From an uncultured Clostridia bacterium (GTDB lineage Bacteria; Bacillota; Clostridia; Oscillospirales; Acutalibacteraceae), in contig CALHND010000002.1 in assembly GCA_938034875.1 (NCBI GenBank), positions 248,001 through 312,000 on the forward strand: a DNA stretch of 64,000 nt, in the 5' to 3' direction. Below, piece by piece: positions 25,448 through 33,839 of this stretch (position 1 is the stretch's first letter; the number at the start of each line of letters is the position of its first letter). A model generated the notes under the pieces. It was not told the origin of the DNA. It ran no database searches and was given only the letters and a program-made list of their open reading frames with translations. A program made the position numbers and the translations under genes.

Positions 25448-27661
25448 TCACTTTGCGATTACTGTTAGTTTATCACCTGCATTAACATTTCTAACTGTAA
25501 TCTCTACTGTATTGTTTTTAGATACAAGTTCTGTTTCGTGCGTTGCACAATCTGATTTGTCTGCCATTGCTCCGTGAAGCACAATCTTGAAATCTCTTGT
25601 CTGAACCTCGCCTACAAATCCGCTTCCCTCAGGCGTAACGGTGATTTCATAGCCTGCTTCGCCCTCTGTATAGCTGATTTTTGTCAGTCTGTATCCACAG
25701 TTTTCTGTTTCACCATCATCCTCATAAAGCTCACTTTCGCCATTTGCACCTACATAAACGTGAATTTCAGGTGTTGTAAGAGGCGATTTTGTCATACGAT
25801 TTGTATATTCCTGCATTACTATAGGGTATCCTGCTCTTACAAACAGGGGGAAAACATTTATAGAGCATGACAGCTTATGTGTGCCGCCCTCGTATTTTTT
25901 GCCGCTGAAATAGTCATACCAAATTGCATCCGGAAGCCAAATTTCCACCTCTGCATTGCCGTTTTCATTACCTGCAACAGTAATAGGCGCAGTATAAAGT
26001 CCCTCGCCAAACATATATGCTTCAGGATGATTATATGCCTCCTCATTATTCCAATCTATGTAGAGGGAACGAAGCAGAGGAACGCTATCTCTTGAGCTTA
26101 TAAATGCGGATGAATAGATATATGGCATAAGCATTGAACGAAGATGATATGCTTTTCTCATTGAAGAAGCATAAGGCTCCGGCCATGTCCAAGGTCTGCG
26201 GTCAAGTCCCACTTTACCTAACATATGAACTCTAAGAGCAGGGCTCATTGCGCCAAACTGCACCCAACGAGCAAACACCTCTGCCTGACCATTGGGAGCG
26301 GGATCTTCAAATCCTCCAATGTCATGACTCCACCAAAAGCAGCCTGCGTTGCCTGCAGATGCTGTCATCTGAATTTCAAAAGCGAGAGTTTCCCAACTGG
26401 TTACAGAATCACCGGAGAAATATGCAGGATGTTTATGATCCCCAAATCCACCCCAGCGAGAAAAACCAAGTCCTCTTCTGCCGTTTCTTTTGGAATTTTC
26501 ATAATAAAGATGGTTAAGCCATTTAAGATGAGTTAATCCCTTAACTCCATTAACTTCGGGATACAGATAATCCTGCTGCCAATCAAGCCAGCGGAAATCT
26601 GCGCCACGTTCTTCTATCTCTTTGTTGGTTGCATTAAAAAATGCCCTCATATAGTCACGATTACCTGCATTAAAACGGAAATTTTTAATGTTTCGGCAAA
26701 GATTTTCTGTTTCTTTTTTCTTAATATGCTCTTCAACAGGTGGAACACATTCTTCATATCCAACCTCTTGAAGCTCTGCCATAAAGCTATCATAAATCTC
26801 ATCTGTATCACGAACCCCGTCGGCAGGATGGTCGTTTAGCGTTACTGAAATCCCCTTCTGCTTAACTGTGGAAATAAACTCTGTTGGATAAGGAATAAGA
26901 CGATGATTCCAACGATACCCTGTCCAGCCGATATTCCCGCCTGCGTGACCGTAACCATAAAGATATTCAGGGTCACCTGGCTTGTGTCTCCAATCCTGAA
27001 TATGCCAGTCCATATCCATTACAAGCACATCAAGCGGAAATCCATTCTCATCATAGCCATCAATAATTTCAAAAAACTGTTCTGAACTATAATCCCACCA
27101 GCGTGAATACCAAGAGCCAAAAAAGCACTTTCTCGGCATTGCCATTTTGCCTGAAACCTCAGCAAGATTTTTCAGTGCAGTTTTATATTCTCTGCCATAT
27201 GCAAAAAGATAGATATCTATCTTATGGTTTTCGCTGCGATTTGCTGCCCAACCATCTTCAAGCACAGCAGAATTGCTATCGTCTATAACATACCATCCGT
27301 CGCGAGCAAGAAGTCCATCTGGGAGGGGTTTAAACCCATTAACACCATCAAGAGTTGCCAGAGTGCCTTTAAGATTTTCCTTGTTTTCGTCGCCAAAATG
27401 CCAACGGAAGCTCATTTCTCCCGCATGTATATCAGCATAAAGAGTTTCTCTTGAAAACTCTCCTCTATGATAATACAGAGTTACTTTTTCTGTGCTTATC
27501 TGAAAAACATCACCATTTAAAACAGTGGACTCTGCCAAGGCATCTCTCTTGGCAAAAAGAGTTTCTCTATCCTCAAATTCACCATTTTCAGCATATTCCA
27601 TGCGGATAACTCCACCGCACATAACTGTAAAACGCGCATTTTCTTTAATATAAACGCTCAT
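25448..27661 (-). CDS. Glycoside hydrolase family 31 (alpha-glucosidase/xylosidase type)
   Basis: A 737-aa retaining glycosidase. The start at 27661 (MSVYIKENARF) has AAAGGGA 8 nt upstream. The N-terminal beta-sandwich is followed by the TIM barrel with DVLVMDMDWH, FRWLDWQQDY (nucleophile Asp region) and AYFSGDSVTSWETLAF (acid/base Asp), then CFWWSHDIGGFED, a GH31 hallmark. C-terminal sandwiches include LYEDDGETENCGYR. No signal peptide: cytosolic. The substrate (alpha-glucoside, xyloside or galactoside) is not decided. It is out of context, lying between RHS fragments with no sugar transporter or regulator. It seems to use AGA for Arg more freely than the flanking housekeeping genes (impression, not counted). 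Confidence 0.9.
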   Translation of the reverse strand: MSVYIKENARFTVMCGGVIRMEYAENGEFEDRETLFAKRDALAESTVLNGDVFQISTEKVTLYYHRGEFSRETLYADIHAGEMSFRWHFGDENKENLKGTLATLDGVNGFKPLPDGLLARDGWYVIDDSNSAVLEDGWAANRSENHKIDIYLFAYGREYKTALKNLAEVSGKMAMPRKCFFGSWYSRWWDYSSEQFFEIIDGYDENGFPLDVLVMDMDWHIQDWRHKPGDPEYLYGYGHAGGNIGWTGYRWNHRLIPYPTEFISTVKQKGISVTLNDHPADGVRDTDEIYDSFMAELQEVGYEECVPPVEEHIKKKETENLCRNIKNFRFNAGNRDYMRAFFNATNKEIEERGADFRWLDWQQDYLYPEVNGVKGLTHLKWLNHLYYENSKRNGRRGLGFSRWGGFGDHKHPAYFSGDSVTSWETLAFEIQMTASAGNAGCFWWSHDIGGFEDPAPNGQAEVFARWVQFGAMSPALRVHMLGKVGLDRRPWTWPEPYASSMRKAYHLRSMLMPYIYSSAFISSRDSVPLLRSLYIDWNNEEAYNHPEAYMFGEGLYTAPITVAGNENGNAEVEIWLPDAIWYDYFSGKKYEGGTHKLSCSINVFPLFVRAGYPIVMQEYTNRMTKSPLTTPEIHVYVGANGESELYEDDGETENCGYRLTKISYTEGEAGYEITVTPEGSGFVGEVQTRDFKIVLHGAMADKSDCATHETELVSKNNTVEITVRNVNAGDKLTVIAK

Positions 27662-27800
27662 AATATTCCCTTTCTTTAAGCAAGCCAATTATAAATTTAT
27701 ATTATCATGATTTTATTTCCAATTCAAGCAAGATTTGATTTTTAATGCAATAAAGTGTAGGTATATAGAAACATGGTTGCACAGAAATAACTAACAACCA

Positions 27801-27845
27801 AAAAACCGCACCGAATATTAAAGCATATTCGGTGCGTTTTAATTG
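27801..27845. terminator. Bidirectional terminator between RHS remnants and GH31
   Basis: Stem CGCACCGAATA / TATTCGGTGCG with T-runs in both readings. Confidence 0.75.
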
Positions 27846-28271
27846 TTTTATCTTCCAAAAGATCTTATTAGAGCATATAAGGAACAGGTCGCTATAGCCA
27901 TTTTGCGTAATCATAGGGCGGATATATTTTATTGTATAATCAATACCCCGCTGTCATCTTTGGTCCCTCTATTAACTAGAATGAGGCTCGATGAAAACTA
28001 TGTGTCGTTCACAAACAGATACCAGTGCAAACATACGGAGATTCAAGAGAAAAAAACGATGTTGGAAACGAAGTTAGAGCAGCAGGCAGACTACCAAACC
28101 AACGCTGAGCAACTTCGACAAGCAATCTCTGATTACCTGAACATTGACTCATTAATTCCGTTTATTTTGAATAAGCTAATTAAAAAAATTCAAGTTGAGC
28201 ATGCTGAAACGATCAATGATCAGATGGAGCAAGACATTGCGGTTGTTTGGAGATTTATGCAAATAGCTTAA
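27843..28271 (+). pseudogene. Remnant of a serine recombinase C-terminus
   Basis: The open frame is 142 codons, but only the last ~90 match a recombinase tail: coiled coil (EIQEKKTMLETKLEQQ), EQLRQAISDYLNIDSLIPFILNKLIKKIQVEH, and VVWRFMQIA, which parallels VRIVWRFIQDAL of the intact copies. The catalytic domain, recombinase domain and zinc ribbon are absent. It points the opposite way to the intact recombinases and converges on the lipoprotein gene with a 4-bp overlap. Confidence 0.7.
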
Positions 28272-28756
28272 TAATAATTTTCTTGAGGTATATCTAAAAA
28301 CTCAAAGTAAACATATTTATCTTTTTTCTCGCTGTCAGTAATTCGATGTACAATAGTATCAGGAAAAATAATCATCCCTTCTTCTTTTGGAATTAAGTTT
28401 ACTGCCCATGTATATTGAAATTCAAATACTAAATTGTTATCTTTGTCTGTAAAGATAATTCTTCTGATGGTCTCATGATACGTTTCCTTAACATCATTAA
28501 TATTAAGTTCCAAGTTATATTTCTCAGCAAACATAGCTCCATCGATATAACTATCCTTAAAGACATATGCTTTTTCAAACTCAAAATCAAAAACATCTTT
28601 CAGTTTTATTTGATTTTCGCTTATAAGCATGTCCTCAAGCTTTTCACGATAATAATCAGAATCTTTTCTTGCAGAGCAGCTAGCAAAATTTATTAATCCA
28701 ATACACACAATGAGAATGGAAATCTTGAAAATGTTTTTACGAAATACTAATCCCAC
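28268..28756 (-). CDS. Putative lipoprotein, probable immunity partner of RHS tail B
   Basis: A 162-aa protein with an export signal (FKISILIVCIGLINFASC) whose Cys at about residue 27 fits a lipobox, followed by a charged domain (YYREKLEDMLISENQ..., VFEFQYTWAVNLIP). It starts at GTG 28756 and overlaps the end of RHS tail B by 10 bp, so the two are translationally coupled. That arrangement is typical of a toxin-immunity pair; a lipoprotein immunity would imply that the toxin acts from outside the membrane. No family is recognised. Confidence 0.65.
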   Translation of the reverse strand: MGLVFRKNIFKISILIVCIGLINFASCSARKDSDYYREKLEDMLISENQIKLKDVFDFEFEKAYVFKDSYIDGAMFAEKYNLELNINDVKETYHETIRRIIFTDKDNNLVFEFQYTWAVNLIPKEEGMIIFPDTIVHRITDSEKKDKYVYFEFLDIPQENYY

Positions 28757-29406
28757 TTTATTACGACCGCCTCTCCATTTTCAATAGCTTCTATTATTTT
28801 TTGTGAAAATACATCGTAGCCTTGACCACTATATTTTTCTGCAATACTTCTTCCAAGCTGATTATTATATAAATCCATTTCTGAGTTTTCTTTCCATATC
28901 CCATCAGGATCGTCAAATATCTCATGGGCATCTGCAAATTTCTTGGCTTTTTTACTACCCATTTTATCTGTCATAACCGCATTCCACATTGCATGTCTAT
29001 AAGCATTAGCTTTTGTGTCATCTTGCGTATGGGCATTTGTTCCATACTCTTTATCTGTATATTGATCAGATATTTTAGCTGACTGTTTTGCCTTAAATGC
29101 TCCAATATAGTGTTTTTTTGCAACTTCTTTTTCTGCTGGATGAAGTTGAGATTTGTTTATAGTAACACTAGCTACAACATGAGCCACAGTAACCACAACA
29201 GCTGTTACAATGATTGCAGTCAGCCAAAACTGTCCCGAAGGATCGGCACTATTCACTGGATTATTCCCGCAGTAAGCAAACATATTGGTTGATGTCATAT
29301 CACCGTTAGGAGTTTTCACATATCCATCCGCATTTATAAACCGACACATGAATGGGTCATAATAGCGTGACTGCAGGTAATATAATTCACTTTCGGCTGG
29401 ACTTAT
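28747..29406 (-). CDS. Orphan RHS toxin tail B
   Basis: An RHS C-terminus without its core. The frame is open from 29406 (ISPAESELYYLQSRYYDPF); the first Met is at 29349 (MCRFINADGYV). It includes the RHS end motif FAYCGNNPVNSADPSGQ, a membrane helix (FWLTAIIVTAVVVTVAHVVAS) and a ~130-aa toxin region with NAYRHAMWNAV, ADAHEIFDD and MDLYNNQLGR. These His/Asp-containing motifs resemble the DUF6973-type helical domain; activity unknown. All codons are intact, unlike tail C. A TAG just upstream (29407-29409) lies in the cassette end. If the cassette were removed, this tail would join the RHS core in frame. Confidence 0.75.
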   Translation of the reverse strand: MSPAESELYYLQSRYYDPFMCRFINADGYVKTPNGDMTSTNMFAYCGNNPVNSADPSGQFWLTAIIVTAVVVTVAHVVASVTINKSQLHPAEKEVAKKHYIGAFKAKQSAKISDQYTDKEYGTNAHTQDDTKANAYRHAMWNAVMTDKMGSKKAKKFADAHEIFDDPDGIWKENSEMDLYNNQLGRSIAEKYSGQGYDVFSQKIIEAIENGEAVVIKWD

Positions 29407-29420
29407 CTATGTAGTCGCTC

Positions 29421-31016
29421 TCACAGAGCGTCTTGGATGAACCGCCAGACGATGCGGACACTTTGCTGCTTTTCGCCGTTTACGGTTTCGAGATGACCGA
29501 CCTCAATGCGTTCAATCAGCAGATTAACCATATCGGCAGTCAGGGTCTCGACCTGCGTATATACCTTGACGGCATCGCTCAGCCGCCGGAGGTTTTCGGC
29601 ATATTCATCCTTTTGGTTTAGCTCGGCTTCGATTTCCGAAAGCCGCTGTGAGAGCTGCTTTTGTTCGTTTTGATACTCGCTGAGAAATGCCCGGTAGCTG
29701 TCTGTATCCAGCACCCCGCAGGCGTTATCCTCATAGAGTTTTTTCGTAATTTTTGCAAGCTGGGTGAGCCGTATAACTATTTTGCTCTTTTCAGCTTCCA
29801 GCTTGTCTGTCTTTTTCTGCTTGGATCGCTTTTTGCTCAGGCTGTCCATAAGCTTGCCGCTGTCAACGGCTTTTGCAAGGACTTTGACGTTTTCCAGCAC
29901 AATGCCGTACAGGGTGTGATAGCTGATTTGATGGTTATGTGTGCAGACTTCGGGACGCAGGAAATGATTACGGCAGACCAAAATTTTACTTACCATTGTT
30001 TTGCGCTGCTTCGCCATGAAGGTCATTCTGAACCCACATTCATCACAGAAAACAAGGCTTTTCAGCACGTTTTCATGGTTGTGACGCCGGGGCTTATGCC
30101 GCTGTTTGATGAGCGCCTGCACCCGGTCGAATATATCCCGTCCCACAATGGCAGTATGGGTATCCTCAACAACAATGCGTTCATCCTTCGGCACAACGAT
30201 GCGTTCTTTAGTCTTGTAATTGAGCACCTCGTGCTTGTGGTTTTCCATGTCTCCGCAGTATACCCGATTACGCAAAATCTGCTGAACGGTAATGTTGCAC
30301 CATTCCCGCTGGTTATAGCGGTCAAACTTGGTATCGCCATTTTTCGCTTTGTAGGCCGATGGTGTCATGACCTTACGCTCTGTCAGAATTTTTGTGATCT
30401 GCACCGTGCTTTGTCCGGCAAGGGCAAGGCTGAACATCTCCCGGACGATTCCGGCAGGTTCATCGTCCACAATCAGCTGATTCCTGTCCTGTGGATTCAC
30501 CTTGTAACCGTAGGGCGCTTGGCTGCTGATATAGTAGCCATTGTAAGCCCGCTGCCGCTTGGCTGATTTCACCTTGCGGGAGAGGTCACGGGAATACATA
30601 TCGTTGAGAATATTCTTGAACGGCGCAATGTCATTGTCCGCCTTTTGTGTGTCCACATTGTCATTGACGGCGATGTACCGCACTTTTTTGCGCTGAAAGT
30701 AAATGTCAGTGTAATAGCCGGTTTGAATGTAATCCCGCCCCAAACGGCTTAAATCCTTGGTGATAACTAAATTGACCTTGCCGCTGTCAATGTCGTTAAG
30801 CAACCTTTGAAAGTCCGGACGCTCATAATTCAGTCCTGAATATCCATCGTCGGCGTAGACCTCGTAAACGGGATAACCTTGCTCCATGCAGTATTTTCCC
30901 AGCATACATTTTTGCGTGTGGATACTGCTGCTGTCCTCGACTCTGCCATCGTCCTTGCTGAAGCGACAGTAAATCGCCGCACTGTAGGTATTGTTTATGA
31001 TTCCGTATTGTTGCAT
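29421..31016 (-). CDS. Large serine recombinase (TnpX/TndX-like), copy 2
   Basis: Same 531-aa protein as at 21608-23203, residue for residue: catalytic Ser 20, recombinase domain, zinc ribbon, coiled coil. Here the downstream neighbour is the intact orphan tail B, whose RHS frame begins 12 bp beyond the recombinase stop region. Confidence 0.93.
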   Translation of the reverse strand: MQQYGIINNTYSAAIYCRFSKDDGRVEDSSSIHTQKCMLGKYCMEQGYPVYEVYADDGYSGLNYERPDFQRLLNDIDSGKVNLVITKDLSRLGRDYIQTGYYTDIYFQRKKVRYIAVNDNVDTQKADNDIAPFKNILNDMYSRDLSRKVKSAKRQRAYNGYYISSQAPYGYKVNPQDRNQLIVDDEPAGIVREMFSLALAGQSTVQITKILTERKVMTPSAYKAKNGDTKFDRYNQREWCNITVQQILRNRVYCGDMENHKHEVLNYKTKERIVVPKDERIVVEDTHTAIVGRDIFDRVQALIKQRHKPRRHNHENVLKSLVFCDECGFRMTFMAKQRKTMVSKILVCRNHFLRPEVCTHNHQISYHTLYGIVLENVKVLAKAVDSGKLMDSLSKKRSKQKKTDKLEAEKSKIVIRLTQLAKITKKLYEDNACGVLDTDSYRAFLSEYQNEQKQLSQRLSEIEAELNQKDEYAENLRRLSDAVKVYTQVETLTADMVNLLIERIEVGHLETVNGEKQQSVRIVWRFIQDAL

Positions 31017-31129
31017 TTTTACTCCTTTCCACGCCATTTTCTAAATGGCTTTGGCAACAATGATTCGGAATCGGTCGGTTGCGTACAGTATACCATCATG
31101 TTGCCCGCAAGTCCAGTATTTGGCTGCAA

Positions 31130-31309
31130 TCAAGTGCTGATTTTCCCCTTTTGGGAGGTATCGTCTTGACTGACAGTCTTTTGACTGAGCGATAGCTCAA
31201 TCATACTTTCGAGGACTTCGGAAAGGCGCTTTGTTCCGGCAAAATAGTTCTGAACGATATATATTCTGCCATCCGCCGGATGACTGTAAATGATGGTGTT
31301 TCTTTCCAC
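31130..31309 (-). CDS. TnpW-like small protein, copy 2
   Basis: 59 aa, GTG start with AAGGAGG; same sequence as copy 1 at 23317-23496. Confidence 0.65.
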   Translation of the reverse strand: MERNTIIYSHPADGRIYIVQNYFAGTKRLSEVLESMIELSLSQKTVSQDDTSQKGKIST

Positions 31310-31548
31310 GCTGCCGCCCTCCTTTTCAAAAGCCCTTCATCTAACGCACTGAATCAGGGTTTTTGAGGGGGTGTTTCACTCAAAAATTTATTGAGCGGTC
31401 ACTCCCTCTATTCAACGTGAAAAGGAGGGGAGTTTGGCAGGGTGGTTTTGTGGTACTTATAACAAATATTTTCTGTGGATTCCATAGAGGTGCTTTTCAA
31501 GGTACATAAATTACATTTGCGAAAGAGGTCTTACTTTAAAACTGCGTT

Positions 31549-31729
31549 GTCTTAACCAGCAATGAATTATGCTATCACGACAGCACAATTCGTGGATAGG
31601 GACAATTCCCTATGACCCTTTGCGCTAAACACGCTGTCGCAAATGAAACGATATCAAGGGGCTTTCGGGGATTCCTCGAACAAGCGAATTTTACTCCGAC
31701 AGGAGTATAAATTCATTGCTTGTTAAGAC
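31549..31729 (-). ncRNA. Candidate structured RNA of the tip cassette, copy 2
   Basis: Same segment as 23736-23916, closed by the 20-bp inverted repeat (arms 31549-31568 and 31710-31729). Confidence 0.45.
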
Positions 31730-31742
31730 GATCTAGTGAATT

Positions 31743-31772
31743 TCCCGGAGCAGCCATATGGCTGCTCCGGGA
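31743..31772 (-). terminator. 30-bp perfect palindrome after the immunity gene, copy 2
   Basis: Same palindrome as 23930-23959, 10 bp past the DUF4279 stop. Confidence 0.55.
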
Positions 31773-31782
31773 GCCGAGTGCA

Positions 31783-32196
31783 TCAGTCTATATACATATC
31801 AATCTGGACGGTAGCTTTAAGATAATTGATAACATCAAGTATCTCACGGTCAAAGCATAACGCGGGTTTTTCTAATGAAGTAAAGTCGGGGACAATCGTA
31901 AAATCCACATTACCTTGAAATTGGGTTACAACATCTTTAATCTTGCTTAGATAAGGCTTCAACATTTGTACCATGATTTTTGTGACTTCTTCAAGGTCGA
32001 ATGTGCTAATTTTATTTGTTGCAAGAGTCCAATATCCTTCTAAATTATCATCTTTAAATGGACTCTTCCGCTGATCTGCTTTGTTCTTGCATGAAGTAGG
32101 CTGTAAACCAATTCCCTTTGTTACAATATCCATGTCGGTGTCATTATCAAAAATCAAATTGCATTCCATATATATTTCTGGGATTGTTCCTTCCAT
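31783..32196 (-). CDS. DUF4279 immunity protein, copy 2
   Basis: Same 137-aa protein as 23970-24383. Here it follows an RHS protein that still has part of its core, 8 nt after the toxin stop. Confidence 0.82.
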   Translation of the reverse strand: MEGTIPEIYMECNLIFDNDTDMDIVTKGIGLQPTSCKNKADQRKSPFKDDNLEGYWTLATNKISTFDLEEVTKIMVQMLKPYLSKIKDVVTQFQGNVDFTIVPDFTSLEKPALCFDREILDVINYLKATVQIDMYID

Positions 32197-32204
32197 TATT
32201 CCAC

Positions 32205-33839
32205 CTACTTTGTTTTATAAATTGTTTCTGCAACTACTTTGCCCGCTTTGTCAAGTATGTAGATAATTCCAGTACCCTTATCAACTACCAAATCATAAAG
32301 GGCTATTTTAGCCTTACTGCCTAAATACTCTCTTTTTATTGCATGAGCGTCTAATTTCAGTGTCTTTTTTATGAAAGAATCAGACAGCTTATTCCACGAA
32401 CAGGTATTATGCACTAAAATACTTGAGCTCGTCACATAGTAAGTATGAAATTCTTCCACCTCAAAGTTGTAAACAGTAATAGGTGCTTCAAGAGTTTCAT
32501 GCCGGACACTCTCAACAAGGACGATTTCACCGGAGCGCAATACCAATTTATCACCAGTACGGAGTTCAATGGCATCCATCCAACCTTTTTCAGGAGAATA
32601 GAATGGATGTTCAGGTGTAGTTGAAATGTTTTGTCCGTCCACCTTTACATGAACAAGTTCGTTTGTTTGATTCTCGAACGTCTGAACAACCCGTTTTAAT
32701 CCCTTTTCTCCGGTTTCCGGATTTTCGGCGTACACGTAATCTCCGGCCTTTATGTTCTCAATTGGTACGTGACCGCCTTGCGTTTCAACAAGCGTTCCGG
32801 CGACAAAACATAGGCTTTTACCTATCTTGACCGTAGACTTTGCGGCTGTCTTTATCGCTGACCCTGCTGCTTTAGCCAGTTTCGCTACATATGGTCCAAG
32901 GAAAGCGCCAAGTACCGCACCACCGGCAGTCGCTGCTGCAATCAACGCCCATTTTTTCCAACCGGTTAATCCAAGCTGTTTTGCAAGTAAAACACCAAGA
33001 GCCGCACCGACAACCCCTCCAACAATGCCTCCGATGATGTTTGCTGCCGCATACCCGTCAGGGTCGTGCATATTTACAGGATTGTTAAAGCAGTAAGCAA
33101 ACAGATTATGCTCTAAAATATTATCCTGGTCCTCAAAAAGTATATCTGTATCATCCGCATTAATAAACCGACCGATTTCCGGATCATAGTAGCGTGAGCC
33201 TACATAGAACAGCCCCGTCTCGGTATCGTAGTAGTATCCGCGGTATCTCAAACGATTTTTAACGCCTAAAGTATCGGCAAGCGAGCCGGTAACAGACAAG
33301 AGCTTACCCCAAACATCGTATGTATATTCTACTACTTTATTGCCATTGATGTCAACAATACCTATTATATCGCCTTGCACATTCTTTATATAATAATACT
33401 GTGTACCATTCAGTTCAATACCCACCGGGTTTCCACTTTCATCATATGTATACCAAATAGTATCTGTGTCATTCTTTTCACATACTAACTGGTCACCGTC
33501 ATAGGTGTAGTAAGTGACCCGTCCGCTATGATTTTTTAGTGTTCGCAGGCCGTCTGAATTGTATAGGAAACCCAAAAATCCTGATGTTTCACTGCTCATA
33601 GATTGCAGCCGCCTGCCGTCCCATGAAAAACTAAATCCATTATAATAACTAATCGGATTTCCAATTTCATCATAGGTCATAGTAATACCATTATATGATG
33701 TAAGCAAGTCTTTCCAGTTTGGGTTTTGGTAATCATAGGAATCAGATTTCACAAATGTATAATTCGTCATATCATTATCGCTATCATACGACATATCGTA
33801 TTCTTCAACGGCAATAATATTTCCACCTTCATTATTCAT
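32205..33839 (-). CDS. RHS-repeat protein with HINT pretoxin domain and C-terminal toxin (N-terminally truncated)
   Basis: A 544-aa protein with YD/RHS repeats at residues 1-200 (MTYDEIGNPISYYNG, YTYDGDQLVCEKND, VVEYTYDVWGKLLSVTG), the core end motif (RYRGYYYDTETGLFYVG, GRFINADD, FAYCFNNPVNMHDPDG) and Gly/Ala-rich hydrophobic helices. Residues about 344-480 form a HINT autoprocessing domain (CFVAGTLVET at the start, ILVHNTC at the end), followed by a 64-aa toxin (LDAHAIKREYLGSKAKIALYDL...VAETIYKTK). The toxin perhaps belongs to the polymorphic toxin type 33 group (uncertain). Intact RHS proteins are several times longer and exported; here the frame is closed upstream by TAG at 33987-33989 and the Met at 33839 has no ribosome site. 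Expression is therefore doubtful. Confidence 0.8.
   Translation of the reverse strand: MNNEGGNIIAVEEYDMSYDSDNDMTNYTFVKSDSYDYQNPNWKDLLTSYNGITMTYDEIGNPISYYNGFSFSWDGRRLQSMSSETSGFLGFLYNSDGLRTLKNHSGRVTYYTYDGDQLVCEKNDTDTIWYTYDESGNPVGIELNGTQYYYIKNVQGDIIGIVDINGNKVVEYTYDVWGKLLSVTGSLADTLGVKNRLRYRGYYYDTETGLFYVGSRYYDPEIGRFINADDTDILFEDQDNILEHNLFAYCFNNPVNMHDPDGYAAANIIGGIVGGVVGAALGVLLAKQLGLTGWKKWALIAAATAGGAVLGAFLGPYVAKLAKAAGSAIKTAAKSTVKIGKSLCFVAGTLVETQGGHVPIENIKAGDYVYAENPETGEKGLKRVVQTFENQTNELVHVKVDGQNISTTPEHPFYSPEKGWMDAIELRTGDKLVLRSGEIVLVESVRHETLEAPITVYNFEVEEFHTYYVTSSSILVHNTCSWNKLSDSFIKKTLKLDAHAIKREYLGSKAKIALYDLVVDKGTGIIYILDKAGKVVAETIYKTK

Larger units (their letters stand above)
29393..33227 (-). mobile_element. 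Serine-recombinase RHS-tip cassette, copy 2
   Basis: Second copy of the 3,835-bp unit, inserted between an RHS core (33228-34076) and orphan tail B. Here the tip is still joined in frame to its core. The left junction reads CCAGCCGA then AAGTGAATTATAT; the right reads TACGATACCGA. Joining them at the shared CCGA gives codons D-T-E-S-E-L-Y-Y-L-Q-S-R-Y-Y-D-P, a normal RHS sequence. Confidence 0.75.

Noticed and set aside
25445..25460. The RHS fragment of copy 1 as an intact gene fused to GH31
   Set aside because: TGA and TAA stop codons separate the frames; the fragment opens only at 25444.
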